Origin: an uncultured SAR86 cluster bacterium
GTDB lineage: Bacteria > Pseudomonadota > Gammaproteobacteria > Magnimaribacterales > D2472
Reading direction: 5' to 3'
Assembly (NCBI GenBank): GCA_902517425.1
Contig: CABYCI010000005.1
Span: forward strand, 1 to 46,544
DNA: 46,544 bases
The position numbers and the translations under genes are program-made. How positions within the stretch are numbered: position 1 is the stretch's first letter; each line of letters begins with the position of its first letter. Positions 26,164-34,942 of this stretch are shown in pieces. The notes under the pieces are model-generated. The model was not told the origin of the DNA. It made no database searches and worked only from the letters and a program-made list of their open reading frames with translations.

Positions 26164-26790
26164 TTGAGCATCAATTTGAAAATCATTAAATTAAAATATT
26201 TTTTAGCTTTCTCAGTCCTAGCGATGCTCATATCTTGTTCTGACTTAAATGAGAGTGATTCAATTAATAATTCTATGGAGAAAACTATGACAAAAGTAAC
26301 TATTAAAACATCAGTTGGTGATATACAACTTGAGCTCAATGATGAGAAAGCACCAATAACAGTTGAAAATTTTAAAACAATTGCTAATTCTGGTTACTAT
26401 GAAGGAACCATATTTCACAGAGTCATTAATGGTTTTATGGTTCAAGGTGGTGGTCTGACAGCCGATATGAATAATAAATCAAGCGGCACTGCTCCAATAC
26501 AAAATGAAGCTAATAATGGTTTGTCTAATGATAGAGGAACTATAGCCATGGCAAGAACAATGGATCCACATTCTGCAACTGGTCAGTTTTTTATTAACCA
26601 TAAAGATAATGCTTTTTTGAATCATACTGGAGAGAATTCTCAAGGTTGGGGTTATGCAGTCTTTGGAACTGTAACTGAAGGCATGGATGTTGTTGATCAA
26701 ATTGCTGATGTTGCAACCGGTACTTCAGGTGGACATCAAGATGTTCCGGTAGATGTTATAACAATTGAGTCTGTTACTATTAGTGAATGA
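26164..26790 (+). CDS. ppiB: Cyclophilin-type peptidyl-prolyl isomerase, lipoprotein form with internal start
   Basis: The cyclophilin domain fills about residues 42-208: [45 protein letters not shown] and [13 protein letters not shown] are the standard active-site and core segments, very close to E. coli PpiB. The long form, starting at TTG 26164 (or TTG 26176), adds a lipoprotein signal with lipobox LISC. An in-frame ATG at 26287 has a GGAG site 6 bases upstream (26277-26280) and would give exactly the cytosolic PpiB length. One locus may thus make a membrane-anchored and a cytosolic isomerase. The long start has no clear ribosome site. The stop overlaps lpxH by 4 bases. Confidence 0.9.
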   Translation: MSINLKIIKLKYFLAFSVLAMLISCSDLNESDSINNSMEKTMTKVTIKTSVGDIQLELNDEKAPITVENFKTIANSGYYEGTIFHRVINGFMVQGGGLTADMNNKSSGTAPIQNEANNGLSNDRGTIAMARTMDPHSATGQFFINHKDNAFLNHTGENSQGWGYAVFGTVTEGMDVVDQIADVATGTSGGHQDVPVDVITIESVTISE

Positions 26791-27491
26791 AGCCACGCTT
26801 TATATCAGATATACATTTAAGTGAAGATACACCTCATTTAACTAATGCTTTTAAAGTATTTTTAAATAAATCTAAGGAAACTTGTACTCACCTCTTCATA
26901 TTAGGTGACTTATTTGAAATTTGGATTGGGGATGATGATGATAATTCTTTTAATCAGGATATAAAGAAAGCTCTTCTTGATTTTACTACCGATGGTCCTA
27001 AAACATTTTTGATGCACGGCAACAGAGATTTTTTAATTGGTGAAGCTTTTGCAAATGAGGTTGGTATTTCCATGCTTCCTGATCCTTATACCCTTGATAT
27101 CAATGGTTTGAAGACAATCCTTAGTCATGGAGATTTCTTATGCACTGATGATGTGGACTATATAGAATTTAGAGATGAGGTCAGGTCTGAAGAATGGCAA
27201 AAAAATTTCTTATCTAAAAACATTAATGAAAGAAATAAAATTGCAAAATCATTAAGAGCTGATAGTACAGATGCTACCTCTGAAAAATCTTTTGAAATCA
27301 CAGATGTAAATCTTGGAACGGTAAATAACTTCATCCAAGAAAATAAACCACATATTTTTATCCATGGTCATACTCATAGACCAAAGATACATGAGCATGG
27401 TTCATGTAAAAGAATTGTTCTCGGGGATTGGGATAAATCTGGCTGGATGGCTTCTATTGAAGGTGATTCATACAATCTTCAAAAAATCTAA
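26787..27491 (+). CDS. lpxH: UDP-2,3-diacylglucosamine diphosphatase
   Basis: LpxH removes UMP from UDP-diacylglucosamine to give lipid X, the fourth step of lipid A synthesis. The 234-residue calcineurin-like metallophosphatase shows FISDIHLS (5-12), [13 protein letters not shown] (about 38-50), [17 protein letters not shown] and IHGHTHRP, the complete two-metal set. It overlaps the ppiB-type gene with ATGA, a pairing common in gammaproteobacteria. Presence of LpxH indicates a normal lipopolysaccharide outer membrane. Confidence 0.95.
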   Translation: MKPRFISDIHLSEDTPHLTNAFKVFLNKSKETCTHLFILGDLFEIWIGDDDDNSFNQDIKKALLDFTTDGPKTFLMHGNRDFLIGEAFANEVGISMLPDPYTLDINGLKTILSHGDFLCTDDVDYIEFRDEVRSEEWQKNFLSKNINERNKIAKSLRADSTDATSEKSFEITDVNLGTVNNFIQENKPHIFIHGHTHRPKIHEHGSCKRIVLGDWDKSGWMASIEGDSYNLQKI

Positions 27492-27499
27492 AAACTATA

Positions 27500-27535
27500 T
27501 TGTTCTAATTTAAATTATACTGTATATTTATACAG
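27500..27535 (+). promoter_or_regulatory. SOS promoter with LexA box for umuDC
   Basis: The box at 27520-27535 reads CTGTATATTTATACAG, one base away from the E. coli LexA ideal CTG-(TA)n-CAG; the palindrome extends to 10-bp arms (27517-27538). A -35 TTGTTC (27500-27505) and -10 TATATT (27523-27528, inside the box) are 17 bases apart. The transcript would start near 27535, about 16 bases before the umuD ATG, with no ribosome site between. Confidence 0.88.
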
Positions 27536-27550
27536 TATTTATTAATTCCT

Positions 27551-27979
27551 ATGAAAGTTAACTATATCGGAAAAATTTCTGAAGAAAATCTGCCGGCAAT
27601 ATTTGTGCCCTATTTTCTTGAATCGGTCCATGCAGGGTTCCCCAGCCCTGCTAGTGACTATATTGAAAGTCCTATAGATCTGAATAAACACTTGATTAAG
27701 AATGGAGCTGCAACTTTTTTAGTGAGGGCTCAAGGTCAATCTATGATTGGTTCTGGTATTACTGATCAGGCAGTTCTTATAGTTGATAGAAGTATTAAAC
27801 CATCTCATAACAGCATTGTTGTTGCGACAATAGACGGTGAGTTTGTATGCAAGAGATTAAAATTAAAACCGAGAATGTGTTTGATGCCAGAGAATCCAGA
27901 CTACCCTCCTATATTTGTAAACCATGGTCAAGAATTAGAAATAGTAGGAACTGTTACAGCTGCGATCAATAAATTCTGA
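27551..27979 (+). CDS. umuD: Translesion polymerase V accessory protein
   Basis: The 142-residue protein matches UmuD. The self-cleavage site is A28-G29 in SVHAGFPSPASDY, the active Ser64 is in GQSMIGSGI, and Lys101 is in EFVCKRL, positions equivalent to A24/G25, S60 and K97 in E. coli. RecA-stimulated self-cleavage yields UmuD', which activates UmuC. It is preceded by a strong LexA box and overlaps umuC by one base (TGATG). Confidence 0.95.
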   Translation: MKVNYIGKISEENLPAIFVPYFLESVHAGFPSPASDYIESPIDLNKHLIKNGAATFLVRAQGQSMIGSGITDQAVLIVDRSIKPSHNSIVVATIDGEFVCKRLKLKPRMCLMPENPDYPPIFVNHGQELEIVGTVTAAINKF

Positions 27980-29241
27980 TGGCTTTCGCTCTTGTAGATT
28001 GCGAAAGCTTTTATGCGTCCTGTGAAAGAATCTTTCGTCCTGATTTAAAAAATATACCTATTGTTGTTCTTTCTAATAATGATGGATGTGTTATTGCAAG
28101 AAGCACAGAAGCAAAAAGAATGGGTATAGGTATGGGAGTACCTTGGTTTAAAGTAAGAGATTCTTTTCTAAAAGAAAATGGAAAAGTATTTTCATCAAAT
28201 TTTACTTTTTATGGTGATATCTCAGCTAGAGTAATGAACATTCTAGAAGGGTTTGTTCCTAGAGTTGAGATATATAGTATAGATGAGGCTTTTTTAGATC
28301 TAGATTCTTTAAGACAAAACTATAATTTATATGATTTTGGATGTCATATGAGAGGGCTTGTAAAACAATGGACTGGAGTTCCAGTTCGAATAGGCATAGC
28401 ACCCAATAAAACACTAAGCAAAATTGCAATCAATGAAATTAAGAGAAGAAATATTCCAACATCGGTATTACATTTATCAAATAAAGATCAGATTAAAAAT
28501 GCTCTAAAACATACATCAGTACATAAAGTATGGGGAGTAGGAAGAAGATTAAATGATCATTTAAATGCTGCTGGTATCAATACAGCTTTAGAACTTTCAG
28601 AAATTAGTCCTCAAAATATTAGAAGAAGGTTTAGTGTAGTTTTAGAAAGAACCGTTAGAGAGCTTAGAGGTGAGAGATGTTTAAATATTGAAGATGATAT
28701 TTCTTCAAAAAAACAAATAGTGGTCAGCAGAAGTTTTGGTGAAAGAGTTTCTAATCTTGAAACTTTAAAACCCATAGTTAGTAATTTTGCTGTGCGTGCT
28801 TCAGAAAAACTACGGAATGAGAAACAAAAATGTTCTCAAGTGTCTGTGTTTGTGAGAACAAGTCCTTTCAATAAAAATAAACCTCAACATACAGGAATGA
28901 AAACAATAGAATTATTTACTCCAACAAGTGATACACGAGATATTCTTACAGCAACTAAAAAGGGCTTACTTCCAATTTTTAGATCAGGGTATGACTATGC
29001 AAAAGCTGGAATAATTTTAAATAGATTTTCTAATGAGCAAACTAGACAATATTCATTATTTAAAGACCCGAATGAACCAAAAGAGAATACAAGGTTTATG
29101 AAGTATATTGATCAGATGAATGCTTATGAAACTCAAATTTACTATGCATCACAAAATACAAAAAAATGGTCACCTATGAAACAAAATATGACCTCTCCCA
29201 AATACACAACAAACTGGTATGAGCTTCCTAAAGTAAATTAA
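27979..29241 (+). CDS. umuC: DNA polymerase V catalytic subunit
   Basis: The 420-residue Y-family polymerase begins with FALVDCESFYASCER (metal Asp and steric gate region), has NNDGCVIARSTEAK near 33-46, and YSIDEAFLDL (about 99-108) with the second metal pair. Helix-hairpin-helix and little-finger parts follow to the C-terminus. It copies past lesions with UmuD'2 and RecA. It is translationally coupled to umuD, and a small unknown gene follows after 3 bases, in the same SOS transcript. Confidence 0.97.
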   Translation: MAFALVDCESFYASCERIFRPDLKNIPIVVLSNNDGCVIARSTEAKRMGIGMGVPWFKVRDSFLKENGKVFSSNFTFYGDISARVMNILEGFVPRVEIYSIDEAFLDLDSLRQNYNLYDFGCHMRGLVKQWTGVPVRIGIAPNKTLSKIAINEIKRRNIPTSVLHLSNKDQIKNALKHTSVHKVWGVGRRLNDHLNAAGINTALELSEISPQNIRRRFSVVLERTVRELRGERCLNIEDDISSKKQIVVSRSFGERVSNLETLKPIVSNFAVRASEKLRNEKQKCSQVSVFVRTSPFNKNKPQHTGMKTIELFTPTSDTRDILTATKKGLLPIFRSGYDYAKAGIILNRFSNEQTRQYSLFKDPNEPKENTRFMKYIDQMNAYETQIYYASQNTKKWSPMKQNMTSPKYTTNWYELPKVN

Positions 29242-29244
29242 ACG

Positions 29245-29577
29245 ATGAAAAAATTGAATAAGAGCAGGCAAGTAAGAGGCGGTATGTATTGGCCGAAATG
29301 GTATAAAACAGGATCAGATTATACGAAAATAGATCTACAACTATGGGATATTCGTTTAGTGCTGGAAGACTTAAAGAGTAGATTGGTATTTAGTCATCTT
29401 AGATTAAAGCATGCGGTATTAGTCATGTCCTCAAAACAGGAAAAAGCAGAGTTAAGATTTCAAAAAAGAATTTTAGACGAGCATATAAAGCAAATTGATA
29501 AATTATTAGAGGAGAATGAATACCTGAAAAGAGATAATTTTAAAAAAGAATATGGAGAAACTTATTATGATTTTTGA
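29245..29577 (+). CDS. Small coiled-coil protein of unknown function, third gene of the umuDC unit
   Basis: A 110-residue basic protein with an aromatic N-terminus (GGMYWPKWYKTG, 13-24) and a long helical, probably coiled-coil remainder (about 31-95: LEDLKSRLVFSHLRLKH, KQEKAELRFQKRILDEHIK, IDKLLEENEYL). No signal or membrane segment. It starts 3 bases after umuC and converges with the next gene with a 3-base gap, so it should be SOS-induced with umuDC. I do not recognise it; a UmuC-associated partner is only a guess. Confidence 0.65.
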   Translation: MKKLNKSRQVRGGMYWPKWYKTGSDYTKIDLQLWDIRLVLEDLKSRLVFSHLRLKHAVLVMSSKQEKAELRFQKRILDEHIKQIDKLLEENEYLKRDNFKKEYGETYYDF

Positions 29578-29580
29578 TTA

Positions 29581-30030
29581 CTAAGCATTTTCCCAATAAG
29601 AAAGAGTTAAAGAGTTAATCTTTTCTTTATGCCTGTCATCCAAGAGCTCCATAAATAATTTATAAAATGTATCTGCATCATCATCAGATATTAATAATCT
29701 TAATGATTTAATAACCCTAGTTACTCTGAGGTAATTATGATCATGCTTTCTTCTCCAATGAGAATTTCTTTCTAAAAACCTTAGGAACCATTTAGAAGAT
29801 TTAATAATATTGGTTTTTGCTAAGTGATTAGATTTAATATTAATGATGCTGCTCTCTGTATTTAAATAGTAATCATGGAAGACGGATTCACTTCGTTCGT
29901 TAAGTGGGAAAAGTAATTGAATAAAATCATGGGTATGCTCAATATCCTCATCTGAAAAATTCCAAATATCATTCAAGAATCTATCTTTGTAATCAGGCTC
30001 AGCATTTATTAAAAAATTTTCAAAATTCAT
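29581..30030 (-). CDS. OGFr-domain (opioid growth factor receptor N-terminal-like) protein
   Basis: The 149-residue protein has the signature of the OGFr conserved region: FLNDIWNFSDEDIEHTHDFI followed directly by QLLFPLNERS (about 18-47), resembling the family's 'w.f..~~lE..HdyIQWLFPl.e.S'. The rest is helical with aromatic and basic stretches (WFLRFLERNSHWRRKHDHNYLRVTR). The domain is best known from animals, but bacterial proteins of this family exist and have no known function. It is a separate transcription unit on the minus strand. Confidence 0.7.
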   Translation of the reverse strand: MNFENFLINAEPDYKDRFLNDIWNFSDEDIEHTHDFIQLLFPLNERSESVFHDYYLNTESSIINIKSNHLAKTNIIKSSKWFLRFLERNSHWRRKHDHNYLRVTRVIKSLRLLISDDDADTFYKLFMELLDDRHKEKINSLTLSYWENA

Positions 30031-30095
30031 AGTTAAATTAATATATATTTATTTCTACTCCTTAACGTATCAGGATTAGAAATGTTACAAAATAT

Positions 30096-30467
30096 TTAGA
30101 TTAAATCTAATGCAAAGCTCTTTAAAACATCAATATCTATGATTTTTAGGGCTTTTTTATTAGTTCTTTTAAGATAGATTTTAGGCGCAAAGCCGCATTC
30201 ATAAGCTTCTTTCCATCTTTCAGCACACAAACACCATGAATCGCCCTCTTTTAGACCTGGAAAGTTAAATTCTGGCCTTGGAGTAGATAAATCATTACCT
30301 CTATTCTTAGAAAAATCTAGAAAATCGTCTGTAATCTGTGCGCAAACAACATGAAGTCCACGATCTAACTCATCAGTTCTACAGAATCCATCTCTATAAA
30401 ATCCAGTAACAGGATTTGAGCAACATTCCTCTATAGAGTCACCAAAAATATTAGTCTGCTTTGTCAT
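30096..30467 (-). CDS. DUF2237 family protein
   Basis: The 123-residue protein follows the DUF2237 pattern closely: NIFGDSIEECCSNPVTGFYRDG near the start, HVVCAQITDDFLDFSK, GNDLSTPRPEFNFPGL, GDSWCLCAERWKEA and GFAPKIYL. Several conserved cysteines (in ECC, FCRT, VCA, WCLC) could bind metal. The function is unknown. Its ATG lies 17 bases inside the end of the upstream small gene. Confidence 0.9.
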   Translation of the reverse strand: MTKQTNIFGDSIEECCSNPVTGFYRDGFCRTDELDRGLHVVCAQITDDFLDFSKNRGNDLSTPRPEFNFPGLKEGDSWCLCAERWKEAYECGFAPKIYLKRTNKKALKIIDIDVLKSFALDLI

Positions 30468-30645
30468 CTTCTAATTCTTTTTTATACTTTTCATAATCTT
30501 CCCAGTCATGAGGGGTTCCAACATTCTGTATTCCATTCTTTGCTCTGAATAAACTTTTCGTTCTAAGCTTAGTCATATCTTCTTCCTTACCGAAGATTTT
30601 ATTCCACCCCTCTTCAAACATCTTAGTAAGATTTCTTTTTGACAT
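30451..30645 (-). CDS. Small basic protein of unknown function
   Basis: A 64-residue protein beginning MSKRNLTKMFEEGWNKIFG if started at ATG 30645, one base after the stop of the upstream secreted-protein gene; a GTG at 30663 would add 6 residues. No strong ribosome site precedes either. The C-terminus is charged (DWEDYEKYKKELEDDKAD). It overlaps the DUF2237 gene by 17 bases, and the tight packing supports a real gene. No family recognised. Confidence 0.5.
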   Translation of the reverse strand: MSKRNLTKMFEEGWNKIFGKEEDMTKLRTKSLFRAKNGIQNVGTPHDWEDYEKYKKELEDDKAD

Positions 30646-30646
30646 T

Positions 30647-30883
30647 TTATGATTTAAATTCACAAGTCATTCTTGCAACCACTTCGCCTTCAACTGCTAG
30701 ATTCAATTTAGCCCTTCCTTCCATTGTTCCAGATACTGTACATTGTTCGATACTCTCTTCAACAATCATTCTGACAATTTGTTTTAATTCAGCAACAGAC
30801 AATTCACTGACCTTTCTATCTGCATCGTCGTCAGCAAAAAATAATGATGAAAAGAGAACAGAAGATAATATTAAAAATTTCAT
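30647..30883 (-). CDS. Small secreted protein of unknown function
   Basis: A 78-residue precursor with a short signal peptide (MKFLILSSVLFSSLFFA, cleavage probably after Ala17) and a mature part of about 60 residues with two cysteines (ESIEQC and ARMTCEF) that could form a disulfide in the periplasm. It heads a three-gene overlapping set with the 64-residue and DUF2237 genes. No family recognised. Confidence 0.6.
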   Translation of the reverse strand: MKFLILSSVLFSSLFFADDDADRKVSELSVAELKQIVRMIVEESIEQCTVSGTMEGRAKLNLAVEGEVVARMTCEFKS

Positions 30884-30955
30884 TTAGACCTCGTATAAAA
30901 ATAATTAGTAATTTTTATTATATTAATTAATGCAAATATTGGTATCATATTTTTG

Positions 30956-31276
30956 ATGAAAAATTCAAAAGTTTTATTTAATGAAAAGTGTGGGATTTGT
31001 AATTTTGAGATTAAGCATTATAAAAAAAGGTCGCAACTAGAATTTGAAGATTGTAGTGCTATGGATGATAAATATCTTAAAAAACTTCATGTTGTTTTTG
31101 AGGATGGAAAAGAATTGTCTGGAGTTGATGCTTTTATATATGTATGGGAAAGAACAAATGGATACAACTGGCTTGCAAAGATTGTAAGCCTCCCAGTTAT
31201 TATTCAGCTAGCAAAAATATCCTATTTTTTTCTAGCGTACATCTTATATTGGAGATATAAATTTTTAGTTAAATGA
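30956..31276 (+). CDS. DCC-type thiol-disulfide oxidoreductase family protein (DUF393)
   Basis: The roughly 106-residue protein has LFNEKCGICNFEI near its start, a CxxC in the DUF393/DCC pattern, then a thioredoxin-like stretch and conserved YVWERT. A hydrophobic segment (about 85-100: IQLAKISYFFLAYILYW) may touch the membrane. Family members are assumed redox proteins without a proven substrate. ATG 30956 is chosen; a TTG directly before it is also in frame. It ends one base before the Fur-like palindrome. Confidence 0.75.
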   Translation: MKNSKVLFNEKCGICNFEIKHYKKRSQLEFEDCSAMDDKYLKKLHVVFEDGKELSGVDAFIYVWERTNGYNWLAKIVSLPVIIQLAKISYFFLAYILYWRYKFLVK

Positions 31277-31277
31277 G

Positions 31278-31302
31278 AATGATAATCATATTGATTATCA
31301 TT
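31278..31302 (+). promoter_or_regulatory. Fur-like operator upstream of the ferritin gene
   Basis: A perfect inverted repeat has arms AATGATAATCA and TGATTATCATT around a 3-base TAT. The arms contain the GATAAT / ATTATC hexamers of Fur boxes. It could overlap a -35 TTGATT (31291-31296), with TATATC at 31315-31320 as its -10, and it lies 23 bases before the better promoter at 31326. Confidence 0.75.
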
Positions 31303-31325
31303 AAAAAAATACCTTATATCAGTAG

Positions 31326-31353
31326 TTTACATAATATTTAATATCATTATAAT
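31326..31353 (+). promoter_or_regulatory. Candidate promoter of the ferritin-like gene
   Basis: -35 TTTACA (31326-31331) and a perfect -10 TATAAT (31348-31353) are separated by 16 bases. The -10 lies 34 bases before the ATG. The Fur-like palindrome lies just upstream of the -35. Confidence 0.55.
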
Positions 31354-31387
31354 CTAGTTTAATACATTTTAATAATGGAGTTTAATA

Positions 31388-31828
31388 ATGGAAAGAAATG
31401 AGATAAATTCGAAAGAGGTTTGTGATGTTCTAAATGAGATCATGGAATATGAGCTTGCAGGTGTAGTTAGATATACTCACTCCTCTATGATGGTAAGTGG
31501 GCCATATAGACTTCCGATTGTAACTTTTTTAAAAGAACAAGCAGCTGAGTCTTTGATGCATGCGCAACTTGCTGGTGAAAAAATTGCAGGATTAGATGGT
31601 CATCCAAGTCAGAAAATTGCAAAAATTAAAGAGACAAATAGACACACTATTAAAGATATTCTCGAAGAGAGCTTAGAACATGAACTCTATGCACTCAATC
31701 TATATAAAAAATTATTATCATCAGTTGAAAATAAATCAATTTATTTAGAGGAATATGCGAGAGCTCAAATTGGAGAAGAAGAGCAACACTCACTTGAACT
31801 AAAAATAATGCTCAAAGATTTTAGTTAA
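31388..31828 (+). CDS. Ferritin-like iron-storage protein (bacterioferritin family)
   Basis: A 146-residue four-helix protein. Helix A has NEIMEYELAGVVRYTH (Glu20/Glu22), helix B has KEQAAESLMHAQ (Glu54, His58), helix C has ESLEHELYAL, and helix D has GEEEQHSLEL, giving the carboxylate and His ligands of a di-iron site. The length and the YELAGVVRYTH and HAQLAGEKI stretches fit a subgroup usually annotated bacterioferritin. The spacing ExxxH in helix B differs from the ExxH of classical Bfr, so heme binding is uncertain. A GGAG site lies 7 bases before the ATG, and the Fur-like operator upstream ties it to iron supply. Confidence 0.8.
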   Translation: MERNEINSKEVCDVLNEIMEYELAGVVRYTHSSMMVSGPYRLPIVTFLKEQAAESLMHAQLAGEKIAGLDGHPSQKIAKIKETNRHTIKDILEESLEHELYALNLYKKLLSSVENKSIYLEEYARAQIGEEEQHSLELKIMLKDFS

Positions 31829-32268
31829 GTTTTAAAATATCTTTCGTGATGTGCCTCAGAAAGCTTAAGTAGCTCATCATTAATTTCATCTTTAATAGTT
31901 TTAGGATTAAAGTGATTCAAACTTTTTATACCAAAGTTACCTAAAGGAAATTCTTGAGATCCAGCTGCTCTAAATAAATCAAAGATCCATGTAAGAGGAT
32001 CAAGGGAGTGATTAAAGTTAATTGCTTTTTCATCTAACTTATTTGCTAGCAATTCAGAATCTATGATTTCAAATCTGCTTTGAAGAATTTGTATCTTAAA
32101 TTGCTCTAATCTATTGTTTATTATTTCTCTTTCTTCTAGTGAATATTTAGTCCAACTTACAATTTCATGTGAAAATCTTTTACAACCCTTACAAACCTCA
32201 TCACCAAATGTTGTTGAACAGATACCTAAACAAGGTGTTGATGATCGTTTTTTTTGAAGCTTGGCCAT
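31825..32268 (-). CDS. DUF1289 family protein with extended C-terminus
   Basis: The 147-residue protein has the DUF1289 N-terminal module: TPCLGICSTTFGDEVCKGCKR (about 11-31), four cysteines in a C-x3-C-x(8)-C-x2-C arrangement likely to bind zinc or an Fe-S cluster, then EIVSWTKYSLEERE. Most DUF1289 proteins are under 80 residues; here about 85 more residues follow without a recognised domain. The function is unknown. It overlaps the convergent ferritin-like gene by 4 bases. Confidence 0.8.
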   Translation of the reverse strand: MAKLQKKRSSTPCLGICSTTFGDEVCKGCKRFSHEIVSWTKYSLEEREIINNRLEQFKIQILQSRFEIIDSELLANKLDEKAINFNHSLDPLTWIFDLFRAAGSQEFPLGNFGIKSLNHFNPKTIKDEINDELLKLSEAHHERYFKT

Positions 32269-32362
32269 AAAGCAAAATAATAACCTATTTTTAAATAAAT
32301 TTTACCTATTTAGTGGCTATCTTTAGCTATAAGAGTAAAATAAGGCCATCGGAGACCAGACG

Positions 32363-34942
32363 ATGTTAAAAAGTTATAAAAAACACGTTCAAGAAAGGGC
32401 TGATTTAAACATTCCGCCCCTACCCCTTGATGCCGATCAAACATCTCAACTCGTTGAATTGCTTAAATCAGAGCATGATGAATCAGATTTTCTTTTAAAT
32501 TTGTTCAAAGAAAGAGTTCCTGCTGGAGTTGATCAAGCTGCATATGTAAAAGCTGCTTTCTTGGCAGATATTTCAGAAGGAAATGCCTCCAGTCCCTATA
32601 TTGATAATATTGAAGCGGTTAAAATTCTTGGAACAATGTTAGGTGGATACAATATTCAGCCTTTGATCAAATGTCTTAAAAATGATGAGTTGGCAGCAAC
32701 AGCAGTTGATACTCTCAGCAAGACATTATTAATTTTTGACGCATTTAATGAGATCTTCGAACTTTCAAAAACTAATAAATATGCAGAACAGGTTATAAAG
32801 AATTGGGCTGATGCAACTTGGTTCACTGATAAACAAGATTTACCTAAGAAAATTAAATTAACGGTATACAAAGTATCTGGTGAAATTAATACAGATGATC
32901 TTTCTCCTGCTCCAGATGCATGGTCAAGACCAGATATACCTCTTCATGCCCTAGCAATGTTTAAGATGCCAAGAGCTGGATTAAGTGATCCACTTGAAAC
33001 TATTGATAAACTCAAAGAAAAAGGCAATCCATTGGTTTTCGTAGGCGATGTTGTAGGCACTGGTTCATCAAGAAAATCTGCAACTAATTCTGTGCTTTGG
33101 CATATGGGTGACGAAATACCTTGCATACCTAATAAAAAAGAAGGTGGATTTTGTTTTGGTGGAAAAATTGCACCAATATTTTTTAATACCTTAGAAGATT
33201 CTGGAGCATTTCCAATTGAAATGGATGTTTCACAGATGATAATGGGCCAAGAAATAATATTAGAGCCTTTTGCAGGTAAGGTTACTGATGCTAATACAAA
33301 CGAAGTGCTATCAGAATTTACACTAAAAACTGATGTAATTCTTGATGAGGTTCGTGCAAATGGCAGAATACCTTTAATAATTGGCAGACAGTTAACTGAT
33401 AAAAGTAGAGAAGCTTTAGATTTAGGTACCTCTGATGTCTTTAGAAGGCCTAGTGCTGAGGATGAGTCAACAAAAGGCTTTACTCTTGCTCAAAAAATGG
33501 TTGGAAAGGCTTGCGGAGTTAAGGGTGTTAGAGCTGGGACTTATTGTGAACCAAGAATGTCTACCGTTGGTTCTCAAGATACAACCGGACCAATGACAAG
33601 AGATGAATTAAAAGAATTAGCTTGTCTTGGATTCTCAGCAGATTTGGTTATGCAATCCTTTTGTCATACAGCGGCATACCCCAAACCAGTTGATATTGAA
33701 ACTCAACATAATCTTCCTGATTTTATTATGAATCGTGGTGGGGTATCCCTTAGGCCTGGTGATGGAATAATACATTCATGGATGAATAGAATGTTATTAC
33801 CTGATTGTGTAGGAACTGGTGGTGATAGTCATACAAGATTTCCAATTGGTATTAGCTTTCCAGCTGGATCAGGATTAGTTGCTTTTGCAGCTACACTTGG
33901 TGTGATGCCATTAGATATGCCTGAATCTGTATTGGTAAGATTTAAGGGTGATATGCAGCCAGGTATAACTCTACGAGATCTTGTAAATGCTATTCCATAT
34001 GCTGCTATTCAAAGAGGACTTTTAACAATCGATAAAGATAATAAGAAAAATATTTTTTCAGGAAGATGTTTAGAAATTGAAGGTCTGCCAAATATGAAGG
34101 TAGAACAAGCTTTTGAATTATCAGATGCATCAGCAGAAAGATCAGCATCAGGATGCACTGTAAGATTAAATAAAGAACCAATTATTGAGTACCTCAATTC
34201 AAATATCGTTATGCTGAGATGGATGATAGCTTCAGGCTATGGTGATATAAAAACTTTAGAAAGAAGAGCTCAGGCTATGGAAGAATGGATTCTGAATCCA
34301 GAATTGCTAGAGCCTGATGAAAATGCAGAATATGCCGAAGTCATTGAGATAGATCTAAATAAAATAAAAGAGCCTCTTCTTGCATGCCCCAATGATCCAG
34401 ATGACATAAAGCCTTTATCAGAAGTTGCTAGTACTAAGATTCAAGAAGTATTTATTGGCTCCTGTATGACAAATATTGGTCACTTTAGAGCTGCAGGTAC
34501 ATTGCTAGAGAAGTATAGCGGCATTAAGGCAAGATTATGGATTGTACCTCCAACAAAGATGGATGAGAAGCAACTTATTGAAGAAGGTATATATAATATA
34601 TTTGGCGTTTCTGGTGCAAGAACTGAGTTGCCAGGGTGCTCGCTTTGTATGGGAAATCAGGCAAGAGTTCTAGCAAATTCAACAGTGGTGTCTACATCAA
34701 CAAGAAATTTTCCAAATAGACTTGGTGATGGCGCAAATGTTTTCCTTGCATCTGCTGAGCTTTCTGCTATTTCTGCACTACTAGGTAAATTACCAACCGT
34801 TGAAGAGTATCATAAGTACATGGCGGACATTAATCCTCTGTCTGATGAGATTTATAAGTATTTAAATTTTAATGAATTAGAAAGTTATGTTGCGAGTGCG
34901 AATTCTGCTGATATTCCAGCAATAAATATAGTTAACCCTTAA
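32363..34942 (+). CDS. acnB: Aconitate hydratase B
   Basis: The 859-residue AcnB converts citrate to isocitrate in the TCA cycle. The N-terminal helical (HEAT-like) domain is followed by the swivel domain ([14 protein letters not shown] near 230-245) and the catalytic core with [11 protein letters not shown]. Fe-S cysteines occur in [16 protein letters not shown] and [14 protein letters not shown] site lies 8 bases before the ATG. The stop shares the palindrome TTAA with the purF stop on the opposite strand. Confidence 0.97.
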   Translation: MLKSYKKHVQERADLNIPPLPLDADQTSQLVELLKSEHDESDFLLNLFKERVPAGVDQAAYVKAAFLADISEGNASSPYIDNIEAVKILGTMLGGYNIQPLIKCLKNDELAATAVDTLSKTLLIFDAFNEIFELSKTNKYAEQVIKNWADATWFTDKQDLPKKIKLTVYKVSGEINTDDLSPAPDAWSRPDIPLHALAMFKMPRAGLSDPLETIDKLKEKGNPLVFVGDVVGTGSSRKSATNSVLWHMGDEIPCIPNKKEGGFCFGGKIAPIFFNTLEDSGAFPIEMDVSQMIMGQEIILEPFAGKVTDANTNEVLSEFTLKTDVILDEVRANGRIPLIIGRQLTDKSREALDLGTSDVFRRPSAEDESTKGFTLAQKMVGKACGVKGVRAGTYCEPRMSTVGSQDTTGPMTRDELKELACLGFSADLVMQSFCHTAAYPKPVDIETQHNLPDFIMNRGGVSLRPGDGIIHSWMNRMLLPDCVGTGGDSHTRFPIGISFPAGSGLVAFAATLGVMPLDMPESVLVRFKGDMQPGITLRDLVNAIPYAAIQRGLLTIDKDNKKNIFSGRCLEIEGLPNMKVEQAFELSDASAERSASGCTVRLNKEPIIEYLNSNIVMLRWMIASGYGDIKTLERRAQAMEEWILNPELLEPDENAEYAEVIEIDLNKIKEPLLACPNDPDDIKPLSEVASTKIQEVFIGSCMTNIGHFRAAGTLLEKYSGIKARLWIVPPTKMDEKQLIEEGIYNIFGVSGARTELPGCSLCMGNQARVLANSTVVSTSTRNFPNRLGDGANVFLASAELSAISALLGKLPTVEEYHKYMADINPLSDEIYKYLNFNELESYVASANSADIPAINIVNP

